From: Methanosarcina sp. MTP4
GTDB taxonomy: Archaea; Halobacteriota; Methanosarcinia; Methanosarcinales; Methanosarcinaceae
Assembly (NCBI RefSeq): GCF_000970045.1
Contig: NZ_CP009505.1
Location: 3,806,808-3,870,807 of the forward strand
Direction: 5' to 3'
DNA length: 64,000 nucleotides
Shown: piece after piece, positions 9,239 to 18,037 of the stretch
How the letters are laid out: every line of letters begins with the position of its first letter
How positions within the stretch are numbered: position 1 is the first letter of the stretch
Made by a program: the position numbers and the translations under genes
Notes under the pieces: generated by a model
The model's database searches: none
Seen by the model: the letters and a program-made list of their open reading frames with translations, nothing else
Told to the model about the DNA's origin: nothing

Positions 9239-9688
9239 ATGGAAAAAAATCAGAAGGAAAGAAAAGACCACAGCATGATAATAGCCCTCATGATTATGCT
9301 GTTTATTGCGGCAGGGTTCATACTTATCATTCGTATGCGAATCAATCTGGGGAACCTTGCCCTTCCCTTCTACCTCGTTGCAACCGGGATGTTCCTCTTT
9401 GCCTCGGCTCTGGAAATGGAAGGGGGGATGGGGGAAGTCATTGCCGCTATGAGCGGAATACCCACCATACTGGGCTTGATCCTGCTCTACCAGTTCAGAA
9501 CAGGAAACTGGGAAAGCTGGGCTTACGTCTGGCCTTTAATCTTTCCTGCGGGGGCAGGTCTGGGACAGATTTGTTACGGAAATTTGAAAGCAAACCGGGA
9601 GGCTATCGAGCGGGGGAAAATCCTGGCTCAGGTAGGCTTTGGCATGTCTCTTCTAGGGCTGGTTTTATACGGACTCATTTTCAGTTGA
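9239..9688 (+). CDS. hypothetical four-helix membrane protein
   Basis: 149-residue integral membrane protein of unknown function. A short basic N-terminus (EKNQKERKDH) precedes hydrophobic segments at about 13-30, 38-57, 70-85, 98-112 and 128-148; exact helix number is 4 or 5. No catalytic motif is recognised. The pattern LALPFYLVATGMFLFASALEM resembles small uncharacterised Methanosarcina membrane proteins. It stands alone, between a 16-bp repeat array and the DUF2807 gene. Confidence 0.7.
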   Translation: MEKNQKERKDHSMIIALMIMLFIAAGFILIIRMRINLGNLALPFYLVATGMFLFASALEMEGGMGEVIAAMSGIPTILGLILLYQFRTGNWESWAYVWPLIFPAGAGLGQICYGNLKANREAIERGKILAQVGFGMSLLGLVLYGLIFS

Positions 9689-9906
9689 AAATTCAGAGGT
9701 TTTGTGTCCCTTCGCACCCTGCTATTTAAGGTTCAAAAGTCAAATAAGTTATAGATAAAAAATTCAAAGTAAACAGTGCTATGGCTATTTCCCTTCTATC
9801 GCACTCCCCGGTTCAAATTTCCGGGGACTCAGGGCAATGAAAGAGACCATTAAAAGGGATCATTAAAAGGAGCCACTGAAGGGGACCACTGAAAGGAGAC
9901 AGAACT

Positions 9907-10764
9907 GTGAGTGGAAACGAAATGGGGCTGAAAAAGATGTTTGAGAAGAAAGGAAAAGAAGGGCTCGAAAAGAAGGGAAATGTAAGGAGGGAAGAGATAA
10001 CAATCAAGAAGAGCGGAAAAAAACCTTCAGGAATTTCTTTCCTGCTACCGGGAATTCTGATCCTGATACTTGCCGCAGTGATAGCTGGAAGCGGGTGTGC
10101 GGCTTATGAATGCGAACCGGGATCAGGAAACGTGGAAGAGGAAAACCGAAACGTTGAACCTTATCACAGCGTGGATTCCCAGGTATCAGGAGACATTTTC
10201 GTAAAGCAGGACGGTGGAAGCAGCCTTGTGATCGAAGCCGAAGACAACCTCCTCCCCCTCCTGGAGACCAGCGTTGAAAACGGGGTCCTGGTAATCAGGG
10301 CAAAAAAGTGCATCCGTCCCCTGAAGCCCATTAAGGTCTATGCAGGGATGGAAGAAGTCAGAAGCCTTTCCCTCAGTGGTTCGGGGGATATAACAGGAAC
10401 TACGCCGATAGATTCCGAAAACCTGGAACTTGCAATCATAGGTTCGGGAGATATAGAAATGGAAGTAAACGCAAGTTCCCTGAAGAGCCAGGTTTCCGGT
10501 TCAGGAGACTTCCTCCTAGAAGGCGATGCCGCCACACATGAAATCGAAATCGACGGGTCGGGAGACGTGGATGCCCTCGGGCTCAGGACTGAAGTGACCA
10601 GAGTCAGGATATACGGGTCGGGAGATGCAAAGGTTTACACGGACAGGGAGATGGATGTTGAGATCGCCGGTAGCGGGAGTGTGTATTACTGGGGAGAGCC
10701 GGAAAAATTCAACACTCAGGTTTCAGGCAGCGGCAAAATCGAAAAAATAGATGATAGGGAATAA
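9907..10764 (+). CDS. DUF2807 (GIN-domain) surface protein
   Basis: 285 residues. A basic, lysine-rich N-terminus of ~38 residues precedes one membrane segment (FLLPGILILILAAVIAGSGC, ~41-60) ending in a lipobox-like Gly-Ser-Gly-Cys. The rest is a right-handed beta-helix of the DUF2807 type, with the motif SGSGD or GSGDI repeated at least six times (for example LSLSGSGDITG, AIIGSGDIEM, QVSGSGDFLL, IDGSGDVDAL). Such proteins are exported and anchored. The start shown is GTG; an ATG five codons later is possible. Function unknown. The long basic N-terminus is unusual for a signal peptide. Confidence 0.85.
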   Translation: MSGNEMGLKKMFEKKGKEGLEKKGNVRREEITIKKSGKKPSGISFLLPGILILILAAVIAGSGCAAYECEPGSGNVEEENRNVEPYHSVDSQVSGDIFVKQDGGSSLVIEAEDNLLPLLETSVENGVLVIRAKKCIRPLKPIKVYAGMEEVRSLSLSGSGDITGTTPIDSENLELAIIGSGDIEMEVNASSLKSQVSGSGDFLLEGDAATHEIEIDGSGDVDALGLRTEVTRVRIYGSGDAKVYTDREMDVEIAGSGSVYYWGEPEKFNTQVSGSGKIEKIDDRE

Positions 10765-10861
10765 ACCCGTCGATATTTGCCGGGATCAGGGCCTGCTTAA
10801 ATTAGAGTTCGCCTGAACAAAAGTTCAGCGAATTAAAGATTGGATAAATTAAAGTGCATCT

Positions 10862-11035
10862 GGATTAGAGGCAGAGTGAATTAGAGGCAAAATGAATTAG
10901 AGGCAAAATGAATTAGAGGCAAAATGAATTAGAGGCAAAATGAATTAGAGGCAAAATGAATTAGAGGCAGAATGAATTAGAGGCAGAATGAATTAGAGTT
11001 CAGGGTGAATTAGAGGCAGGGTGGATTAGAGTTCA
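10862..11035. repeat. 16-bp tandem repeat
   Basis: About ten copies of GAATTAGAGGCAAAAT with a 16-bp period; outer copies vary (GCAGAGT, GTTCAGG). It fills the gap between the DUF2807 gene and the convergent permease, so it lies at two gene 3' ends. Nothing else is seen in this 310-bp gap. Confidence 0.85.
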
Positions 11036-11074
11036 GCGAGACTAAAGATCGGAAGATCAGGATCTGGCTGGATT

Positions 11075-12286
11075 TCACTCATAGCGCAGAGAGTCTACGG
11101 GTTTCATCTTTGCGGCTTTTCTTGCGGGATAAACCCCTGAGACAAAACCTACGACTACAGCCACGAGGAAACCAGCTATTATCAGGCTGAAGGGGAAAAC
11201 TACTGGCAGGTTCAGGAGGGTTTCAACACTGTATGCACCCACGATGCCCACCGCAGCTCCTATGATGCCTCCGAAAACACCCAGGAGGATCGACTCAACC
11301 ATGAAGAGGGACAGGATGTCAAAGCCAGTAAAGCCCAGGGACATGAGGATTCCGATTTCCCGGGTCCGCTCGGTCACGCTTACGAGCATGATGTTCATTA
11401 TCCCTATGGAGCCGACCAGAAGAGAGATCAGGGCAACAGCTGTCAGGAAAGAACTGAGGGATTTTGACATCATGTCGGTCTGCTCCAGGATTTCTGCCTG
11501 GTCGATGATGAAGTAGGGGCGTGAGTCCTTATCCTCAATATCCCTTTCCGAAATCCCGAAGTTCCGGGCCAGGCGCTCGTCCACCTCGTCCGAGGTCTCT
11601 TCAATGGTTGCAAGGTCCTCGGCCATGGCAAAGATCCCACCGTAGTCCGTTTCTCCCAGCATTTCGTTCATTGCGTCAACGGGGATTATTACCGCATCGT
11701 TGTCGTTGAAACCCTGGACAAGCGCACTGTCCGGGTTCTCGATAATTCCCTTTACCTTGAAAGTTTTAGTGATTGTCTTCCCTTCCCCTACCCTGAAAGT
11801 AATGTCAATGGAATTCCTGACCCTGATGTCCCGGTCAAATTTTTCGTGCGCCACGTCGTAGCCCACGATTGCCACGTACATGTCGTTGTCGGAGAGAAAA
11901 TTCCCTGTCCTGAGGTGTGTGCCTGCAACCTCATCATATTCCTCCGAGACCCCATAAACCGGAACGTTTTTTGCCTGAGACATGAAACCGATCACCCCCG
12001 ACTGCTGCTTGAGCACCGAAACTTCCTCGATCCCGGGCGTGTTTTCAATAATCTGCCTCTCATTTTCATAAAACAGGTTCGGTTCCATACCCTCGATATA
12101 AATGAAGTTGGACCCGATAGTAGAGACCTCGTCCGTAAAATACTGGTTAAAGCTTCCTCCAAGAGATACGTTTGCAATCACTGCTGCAACGCCAATAACG
12201 ATTCCAAGCACTGTAAGGGCCGAGCGCATTTTGGAATGAGAAATGCTGCGGAGGGCAATTTTTCCGGCACGGGAAAGAGGGATCAT
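11075..12286 (-). CDS. MacB/FtsX-type ABC transporter permease
   Basis: 403-residue permease. It has an N-terminal membrane helix (~17-40, ALTVLGIVIGVAAVIANVSL), a large extracytoplasmic MacB-type domain (~45-275), then three helices: SFLTAVALISLLVGSIGIMNIMLVSV with the family motif TERTREIGILMSLG, a second at ~325-355 and a third at ~365-390, ending YPARKAAKMKPVDSLRYE. Such permeases pair with an ATPase to export lipoproteins, peptides or drugs, or to transmit force. No ATPase gene lies beside it; the one at 42607 belongs to another operon. The partner is therefore encoded elsewhere or shared. Confidence 0.92.
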   Translation of the reverse strand: MIPLSRAGKIALRSISHSKMRSALTVLGIVIGVAAVIANVSLGGSFNQYFTDEVSTIGSNFIYIEGMEPNLFYENERQIIENTPGIEEVSVLKQQSGVIGFMSQAKNVPVYGVSEEYDEVAGTHLRTGNFLSDNDMYVAIVGYDVAHEKFDRDIRVRNSIDITFRVGEGKTITKTFKVKGIIENPDSALVQGFNDNDAVIIPVDAMNEMLGETDYGGIFAMAEDLATIEETSDEVDERLARNFGISERDIEDKDSRPYFIIDQAEILEQTDMMSKSLSSFLTAVALISLLVGSIGIMNIMLVSVTERTREIGILMSLGFTGFDILSLFMVESILLGVFGGIIGAAVGIVGAYSVETLLNLPVVFPFSLIIAGFLVAVVVGFVSGVYPARKAAKMKPVDSLRYE

Positions 12287-12777
12287 TGAATCAGAACTCC
12301 GTTTTTAGTATCTTTACAATTAGGTTGGGACAGCATAAGCAAGCTAAATAACAAAGTGGGATGACACAATAAATTGGGGTAATATAATAAAGTAGAGTAA
12401 TATAATAAAGCATGAGTTAAAACAAAGTCAACTCTTTTAACGAAGTCGATTGCTTTCCTCAGATTTCCATAATTGACTTCCATAGTATACATCGCATATA
12501 TATTAAAATTGTCTCGAAATTGTCCACCTGGAAAAACTGAACCATAATTCCTGACTAATAATTTCCAGACAACAGTTTCCAGACCATATTTTCCAGATAA
12601 CAGTTCCTCATCAGACATTGAAAGCCACGACGTAAAATCCAGCCGGAAAAGACATCAACATCACAGTACATAAAAAAAGAAGGATTTCGTCGAAAAAATA
12701 TGTTTTTATAAAAATAACTTGGAAAACATGAATACATATAGGCAAGTTTAAATAATTCAATCTCTAAAAGGGAAGCT
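12287..12777. other. intergenic region between divergent genes
   Basis: AT-rich. It holds a short duplication (AATATAATAAAG twice near 12390-12411) and several TTTCCAGA words around 12520-12610. A TATA-like TATATTAAAA lies near 12498. Short open frames on the minus strand have improbable composition and are not called. Confidence 0.4.
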
Positions 12778-12999
12778 ATGAATAATAGCGCGGAAGTTGA
12801 CCATATACAAAAGGATCCGCTTTTTTATTCGTCAGCTGTGTCAATAATTTTGTTTTTACTGATGCTTATCTGTTTTTTCGCAGGGATAAAAGCCGCACAG
12901 ATCCTTTCTGCTCTCTTTATGATATCCTTGATATTTTCATACAAAATATCCGGAACAGGTGCCCGTTCTACGAAAGTGCTTATACCCGGAGAGAAATAG
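12778..12999 (+). CDS. truncated paralogue of the following membrane/zinc-ribbon protein
   Basis: 73-residue membrane protein with two hydrophobic segments. It aligns with the first half of the next gene: both have KDPLFY, then a helix, then ILSALFMISL / ILSTLFMISL. After the second helix the similarity stops where the neighbour enters its zinc ribbon. The DNA still matches there (CAGGTGCCCG in both) but in another frame, so the zinc ribbon seems lost by frameshift. It is the only gene called in this window that ends in TAG; read-through would add 12 codons before TGA. Probably a decaying duplicate, though it may still make a short protein. Confidence 0.55.
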   Translation: MNNSAEVDHIQKDPLFYSSAVSIILFLLMLICFFAGIKAAQILSALFMISLIFSYKISGTGARSTKVLIPGEK

Positions 13000-13076
13000 G
13001 ACCGAAAAATCCCAGAAACCCCAAAAACATCCTGATACACTAAAAAAATATACAATTAGCTGTAAGATAATTACGG

Positions 13077-13517
13077 ATGAGCTATAAAGCACCCCTTCCT
13101 CGCCACAAAGACCCTCTTTTTTACACAGGCCTGATCTCAGCCGTTACTTTCATGCTCATGGTTCTCAGCCCAATTATGGTCAGCAGGCTCGATAAGGGTT
13201 TGGAAGCCACAGCAATCCTTTCCACCCTTTTCATGATCTCCCTTTCCCTTACCATTTTCCTCCGCCGGCACAGGTGCCCGGCCTGCGGGAGGCTTTTTAC
13301 GAAAAAGTACCTGGGAATAGAAAGCCGTGAGTTTCTAACCTCGTCCTTCGGCAGTCCAGAAGAAAACATTGGATACGTTCACTCCGAAGGCGACCGGAAA
13401 AACACAACTGGAAGCGTGGAATACAACGCATCCGAAAGGGTTGAAATCCGGAAGCATGCTTTCCAGTGCAAGGAATGCCAGTACAGGTGGACTGTTGAGG
13501 AGGAGAAGGAATTTTGA
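13077..13517 (+). CDS. hypothetical membrane protein with zinc ribbon
   Basis: 146 residues. Two hydrophobic segments (~16-36 and ~44-62) are followed by a cytoplasmic part with CPAC near residue 66 and CKEC near residue 134, which together form a split treble-clef/zinc-ribbon site. Between them lies a polar insert of about 65 residues. The sequence KHAFQCKECQYRWTVEEE is typical of zinc ribbons. The upstream 73-residue gene is a shortened paralogue. Function unknown; membrane-tethered zinc ribbons may bind protein or nucleic acid partners. Confidence 0.7.
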   Translation: MSYKAPLPRHKDPLFYTGLISAVTFMLMVLSPIMVSRLDKGLEATAILSTLFMISLSLTIFLRRHRCPACGRLFTKKYLGIESREFLTSSFGSPEENIGYVHSEGDRKNTTGSVEYNASERVEIRKHAFQCKECQYRWTVEEEKEF

Positions 13518-13605
13518 AGGAAGAGTAAACAGGAGAAATCATCACAATAAGGGACCAAAAAAGATACTGAATCCACACCTAAGTAAGTCGAAAAAAAGAA
13601 TAGTT

Positions 13606-14169
13606 ATGATGTGTGAGGAATCCAAAATCCCCCTTAATATCCGCCCCGAAACTCCCTCCGACTACCCCGGCATAAGCGAAGTTAACGACCTCGCTTTCTG
13701 GCAGCCTGCTGAAGGAAAGCTTGTAGAAAAGCTCAGGCAAAACCCGAAGTTCGTCCCCGAACTTTCCCTTGTAGCCGAAATTGACGGTAAAATCGTGGGT
13801 CACATACTCTTTTTACCGGTTGTCGTCAAATCCGGGGCAGGAAACGAAGAATACGAGGAATACAAGGAATACGAAACTATTTCCCTTGCCCCGGTATCTG
13901 TCAGACCAGAGTTCCAGAAGCAGGGCATCGGAAGCAGGCTCATAAAAGAAGGGCTGGAAACCTGCAAAAAGCTTGGGTACGGTTCAGTAATTGTCCTCGG
14001 GCATCCGGAGTATTATTCGAGTTTCGGGTTTGAGCCGGCTAGCAAATGGGGAATCAAAGATCCTTTCGGGGCACCTGAGGAAGCTTTCATGGCGTTGGAA
14101 TTGAAGGAAGGGGCGCTTGAAGGGATAAGCGGGGTTGTGGAGTATCCTGAAGAGTTCAGTGACGTATGA
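13606..14169 (+). CDS. GNAT-family N-acetyltransferase
   Basis: 187-residue acetyltransferase. The acetyl-CoA binding motif A is VSVRPEFQKQGIGSRLIKEGLE (Q/RxxGxG/A type), preceded by the beta-strand SLVAEIDGKIVGHILFLPV and followed by VLGHPEYYSSFGFEPAS, the C-terminal motif of the YhbS-like group. The start is chosen at the first ATG of a pair; the open frame runs further upstream but overlaps the 3' end of the previous gene and has no family similarity. Substrate unknown. An unusual EEYEEYKEYE insert lies before motif A. Confidence 0.88.
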   Translation: MMCEESKIPLNIRPETPSDYPGISEVNDLAFWQPAEGKLVEKLRQNPKFVPELSLVAEIDGKIVGHILFLPVVVKSGAGNEEYEEYKEYETISLAPVSVRPEFQKQGIGSRLIKEGLETCKKLGYGSVIVLGHPEYYSSFGFEPASKWGIKDPFGAPEEAFMALELKEGALEGISGVVEYPEEFSDV

Positions 14170-14238
14170 CCTGCGAGTTTAAAATCTGAAAAAAGGAAAA
14201 AAATCTGAAAGAAAAAAAATCTGAAAAGAAGAAAAAAG

Positions 14239-14805
14239 TTAGAGTTTTTTCCCGATTTCTTTTGCATTTTCGAGCACATCAGGCTGATGGAGGATATCAT
14301 CGAGGTCTATTGTTCCGGAAGCCCAGATGCTTTCCTGAACATCGAAACCCAGGTAACTGAAGAGCCCTTCCATGTACTTGAAGTACTGGTTGAAGTTGTT
14401 CGGGTTAGGGTTCCCGTAGGTGTAGGCGAGGACGAGTTTTGTATTTAGTTTTATAAGCGGGGCAAATTCGGGCTTTGCACAGGGCTGCCAGCAGGTCAGA
14501 GCTATCAAGCGGTCGACAAATGCTTTTGTCTGGGTTGTGATTTCCCACATATAGATAGGAGAACCTATAACCAGGGCATCGGAGGAACAGACTTCCTCGT
14601 AGAGTTCCTGCATATCGTCGTCAATAACGCATTTTCCATCAGCCCTGCAGGACATGCAGCCACTGCAGGCTTTCAGGTCCATTTTAGCAAGGTGGTAGAC
14701 TTTTGTCTCTGCCCCGTTTTCGGCGGCACCTTCAAGAACAGCATTCACGAGGGTGGCGGTGTTTCCATTACCACGCGGACTTCCCATCAATCCGAGTACT
14801 TTCAT
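14239..14805 (-). CDS. iron-sulfur flavoprotein (Isf family)
   Basis: 188 residues. Opens with VLGLMGSPRGNGNT, the FMN phosphate loop of the NADPH-dependent FMN reductase fold. The compact motif CSGCMSCRADGKC (CX2CX2CX5C) at ~47-59 matches the [4Fe-4S] site of the Methanosarcina Isf protein, and SPIYMWEITTQTKAFVDR follows as in the family. Isf proteins are homodimers that carry electrons from ferredoxin and have been linked to reduction of oxygen or peroxide. First of three tandem paralogues on this strand, each with its own gap, so possibly separate transcripts. Converges with the GNAT gene over A-rich sequence. Confidence 0.92.
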   Translation of the reverse strand: MKVLGLMGSPRGNGNTATLVNAVLEGAAENGAETKVYHLAKMDLKACSGCMSCRADGKCVIDDDMQELYEEVCSSDALVIGSPIYMWEITTQTKAFVDRLIALTCWQPCAKPEFAPLIKLNTKLVLAYTYGNPNPNNFNQYFKYMEGLFSYLGFDVQESIWASGTIDLDDILHQPDVLENAKEIGKKL

Positions 14806-15079
14806 CTGACTATCCTTCCCTGGAATATAGCAGTCTATCCTGGAAATTCAACTTTTTATTTTGAAGAATTATGAGCAGGAAGCTAGTTAAGTGTTCTTCT
14901 CAGGAAAAGTAGCCGGAAAAATTGCCAGAACCCTCGAAACTAAAAAAGAATGGAAAGGGGTGAAAAAAAGCAAGAAAAAAATTTGAAAAAAAAATAGTGG
15001 GAGACGGAATTCCCACGGCTACCATAAAGATAGAATTATATTTCTTAAATATTACGGCTAAATGGGTTGCTTTACGGGT

Positions 15080-15628
15080 TTACAGGTTCTTGCCCATTTC
15101 CTTTGCTCTGGCAAGGACGGCTTCCTGTGCGAGGATATCATCTTTTTCGCGGGTCCCGGCTGCAACGATGCTGCCCTGGACGTCGAACTGCATGAAGGAG
15201 AAAAGGCCTTCCATGTAATCGAAGTACGGTTTGAAGGTGGTCGCATCAGGGTTTCCCTGGGTGTAGGCAAGGACGAACTTCTTTGGCATGTTAAGGCGAG
15301 TTGAGAAGTCCGGTTTGATGAAGGCGACGAGGCGGTCCACGAAAAGTTTGGTCTGGGCGGTGATTTCCCACATGTAGAGAGGGGACCCGAGCACAATTGC
15401 ATCAGCCGCCTGGACTTCATCATAGAGTTCCTGCATATCGTCGTCAATTACGCACTTTCCCTCGATTTTGCAGGTCATGCAGCCCTTGCAAGGGTTGATG
15501 TCAAGTTTGGAGAGGTTATAGGTTTTTGTCTCGGCACCGTTTTCCACAGCACCTTCCAGAATTGCATTTACAAGCTTTTCCGTATTAGCCCCTTCGCGAG
15601 GGCTTCCGACTAATCCTAAGACTTTCAT
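15080..15628 (-). CDS. iron-sulfur flavoprotein (Isf family)
   Basis: 182 residues, second of the three paralogues and very close to the first. FMN loop VLGLVGSPREGANT, compact motif CKGCMTCKIEGKC (CX2CX2CX5C), then SPLYMWEITAQTKLFVDR. The C-terminus differs (AAGTREKDDILAQE instead of ASGTIDLDDILHQ), the region that shapes the substrate side in this family. Expected to bind one [4Fe-4S] cluster and FMN. The 274-bp gap to the gene at 14239-14805 holds only A-rich sequence and a short AT-rich tract. Confidence 0.92.
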   Translation of the reverse strand: MKVLGLVGSPREGANTEKLVNAILEGAVENGAETKTYNLSKLDINPCKGCMTCKIEGKCVIDDDMQELYDEVQAADAIVLGSPLYMWEITAQTKLFVDRLVAFIKPDFSTRLNMPKKFVLAYTQGNPDATTFKPYFDYMEGLFSFMQFDVQGSIVAAGTREKDDILAQEAVLARAKEMGKNL

Positions 15629-15845
15629 CCGTATTATTCTCCTGATATATGAACCGATTTATAAACCGGATTGAAAACTGCATTAAAGAAATGAAGCAGA
15701 CAGTAATAAAATATTCCCCAGAAAACAGGGAAATTTCTCTGGAAAGAAAAAGGGACGACAAAAAAAGCTAATAAGAAAGAAAATAGAAAAGGAAAAGGAA
15801 AAAGAGGAAGGAAAAATCGTTTTTGGAAAACAAATTACTTTACAC

Positions 15846-16442
15846 TCAGGCGTTCTGGGCACCGAGGTTGGCTGCCGCAAAAGCCACTGTCAGGGAAGGA
15901 ACCAGTTTTCTCCCACCCTCTCTTGCCCTTTTCAGCACTTCTGGCCTGTTTGAAATTTTGGATCTGTCAGTGCCTGCCGCAACGACCGTATCCAGGACAT
16001 CAAATCCGAGGAAATAGAGAAGCCCTGCTGTATATTCAAAGTAAGAACAGAAAGCATCCCTGTTGGAGTTGCCCTGGGTAAAGGCAAGAATAAGCTTTTT
16101 CCCTTCAATCCGGCTTGAAAAGTCCGGCCTTAGAAAGGCCATCAGGCGGTCAACAAAGATTTTGGTCTGGCCGCTCATCTGCCACATATAGACAGGAGAA
16201 CCCAGGACCACCGCATCAGAAGTGCGGATTTCCTCGTAAAGAATTTGCATGTCGTCTTCAATTGCACATTTACCGCTCTCCTGGCACCTGCAGCAAGAAT
16301 CACAGCCTTTTATGTCCAGAGCTGCCAGGTTGTACATCTTTGTCTCTGCACCATATTCTGCGGCTCCGGCAAGAATTTCGTTCACAAGCCTTGCAGTATT
16401 TCCGTCAACGTTAGGACTACCTACCAATCCGATAACCTTAAT
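15846..16442 (-). CDS. iron-sulfur flavoprotein (Isf family), apparent ATT start
   Basis: Third and most divergent paralogue. FMN loop KVIGLVGSPNVDGNT; the cluster motif is CDSCCRCQESGKC, keeping CX2CX2CX5C with one extra Cys. SPVYMWQMSGQTKIFVDR is conserved. The paralogues start M-K-V-L/I-G-L; here the matching codon is ATT, six bases after GGGGGG, an ideal spacing. An in-frame ATG at 16485-16487 would add 15 residues (LHYLYCLLTEGGFN) that the paralogues lack, and it has no ribosome-binding site. I therefore place the start at ATT, giving 198 residues. It could instead be a point mutation that lowers expression. Confidence 0.85.
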   Translation of the reverse strand: MKVIGLVGSPNVDGNTARLVNEILAGAAEYGAETKMYNLAALDIKGCDSCCRCQESGKCAIEDDMQILYEEIRTSDAVVLGSPVYMWQMSGQTKIFVDRLMAFLRPDFSSRIEGKKLILAFTQGNSNRDAFCSYFEYTAGLLYFLGFDVLDTVVAAGTDRSKISNRPEVLKRAREGGRKLVPSLTVAFAAANLGAQNA

Positions 16443-16657
16443 GTTAAACCCCCCTTCAGTAAGCAAACAGTACAAATAATGTAACAATTGCTACATAAAC
16501 AAATGGTGAAAAAAGTATAAGTAATCACCCAGCATAAAAATAATAAAACAGTTGGGCAGTGGTTAAGCCACTGATACCTTTTTGAAGAAAAAGAGAAAAG
16601 AAATAAAGAAAAAAGGAAATATGGAAAACCGCGTCGAAGCTTTAAAAACTGAGCGGA

Positions 16658-17374
16658 TTATTTAGCCCTCATTTTTCTGATGATCAGGACAGCCCCGAGT
16701 AATGCTACAGGGGCAAGAGCTCCCCAGATGGGTGTAGTCTGTGCATCGGAACTTTCAGAACTTGCCTTTGCCTCAGCTTCAATGACGTCTCCATCTTCCG
16801 CTTCCAGTCCATTATCAACATTTTCTTCAGATTCAGGCTCATCTGGATCTTCGACCGAGGATTCGGAAACATCCTTAGCGGATTTCACAACTGCAGCACC
16901 TTGATTATCTCCATCATCGGAACCGTCGGAATCATCGGAAGATTCAGAAGGTTGAGAAACCGAACCCTGGACATCCAATTCAACTATCGAGCCAGGGGAA
17001 TCTTTTTTTGCGATAGCAGCTGCCTCGCTTTCCGGGATATCCAGATCGGCTGCGTTTCCATCAATGTAGAACTCCACTTCCCCGACATTCTCATAATCAT
17101 CAGTGGCGAGGTTCAGATTGAGAACATATTCCCCTTCGTTTTCAACAGTACTCTTTGCAATCAATTTACCATCATAATAAGCCTGGATCTCAGAACCAGC
17201 CACAACAGGTTCCCCATTTACATTCAGTTCACCTTTCAGGATAAGCGGCAGTTCCGGCAGACTCTCGGTTTCCTCAGGCCCCTCGGGATCTGCAGCCAGC
17301 CCAACCACCGCACATGCTAGCAGCATCATCAGGCTTACGGAAAGTATTCCGAACTTTCGATATTTGATTAACAT
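16658..17374 (-). CDS. membrane-anchored acidic surface protein
   Basis: 238 residues. A signal peptide (~1-28, ILSVSLMMLLACAVVGLA), a folded domain at ~40-130 resembling a carboxypeptidase-regulatory/Ig-like fold (LNVNGEPVVAGSEIQAYYDG, STVENEGEYVLNL), then a Ser/Asp/Glu-rich linker of about 75 residues, a C-terminal helix (PIWGALAPVALLGAVLII) and a basic end RKMRAK. This is the layout of an anchored archaeal surface protein. The start was chosen at the ATG five bases after GGGGGG, not at the far upstream codon that would translate a 12-bp DNA repeat. Function unknown. Confidence 0.75.
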   Translation of the reverse strand: MLIKYRKFGILSVSLMMLLACAVVGLAADPEGPEETESLPELPLILKGELNVNGEPVVAGSEIQAYYDGKLIAKSTVENEGEYVLNLNLATDDYENVGEVEFYIDGNAADLDIPESEAAAIAKKDSPGSIVELDVQGSVSQPSESSDDSDGSDDGDNQGAAVVKSAKDVSESSVEDPDEPESEENVDNGLEAEDGDVIEAEAKASSESSDAQTTPIWGALAPVALLGAVLIIRKMRAK

Positions 17375-17429
17375 AAATTCCCCCCAACTCCTGTTAGTAT
17401 CATAAATTACCATGGAACAGCAACATTCA

Positions 17430-17501
17430 TTCACAGACATATTCACAGACATATTCACAGACATATTCACAGACATATTCACAGACATATTCACAGACAT
17501 C
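17430..17501. repeat. 12-bp tandem repeat upstream of surface protein
   Basis: Six perfect copies of TTCACAGACATA. On the minus strand they sit ~55-130 bp before the start of the surface protein gene and could be part of its leader. They would read as Met-Ser-Val-Asn repeats if translated, but there is no sign that they are. The rest of the 663-bp gap up to 18037 holds an AT-rich tract at 17700-17745 with several TATA-like words, and nothing else I can name. Confidence 0.85.
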
Positions 17502-18037
17502 CTGCTTCGCTCCGGCTGTGGCCGCAAGTCTGCAGTTCGCATTCCCATTTAAAAGGCCCACTACTATGTTCAAGCTCCCTTTCGCATGAAAAAGACCTCG
17601 TTTTTGGTCCTGCCGACAAATCCAGGAAACCGGAAATCGTAAACAATTACTTACCGGTAAAGCAGCGAAGATGCAAAGGACCTGCAGTTTAGGTATTAGA
17701 TAGACATTATATATATCTAATATTTTTAAATATATTAATTATCAAATAAAACCTTAGAGAATGTTGAAACGCTATGTTAAAGCGTAAAGGCATTCGACCT
17801 TCTAATTCCTGATACGATTCCTGATACAGGCATCATACACCCCAAAAATAAAAGGTAAAGGGTCAACCTCCCCCTGACAGAACAGGCACCCTATACCTAT
17901 CTCAAGGATCGAGTTTATCTCAGCGTTTCTGTCGATTTCTTATTTCACATTCATATCGAACTTGTTTACCACACTTGCTTATTTCACGTTCTTATTTTAC
18001 TTTCCTACGGCACTTGCTTTTTCATGCACATCTCGGG

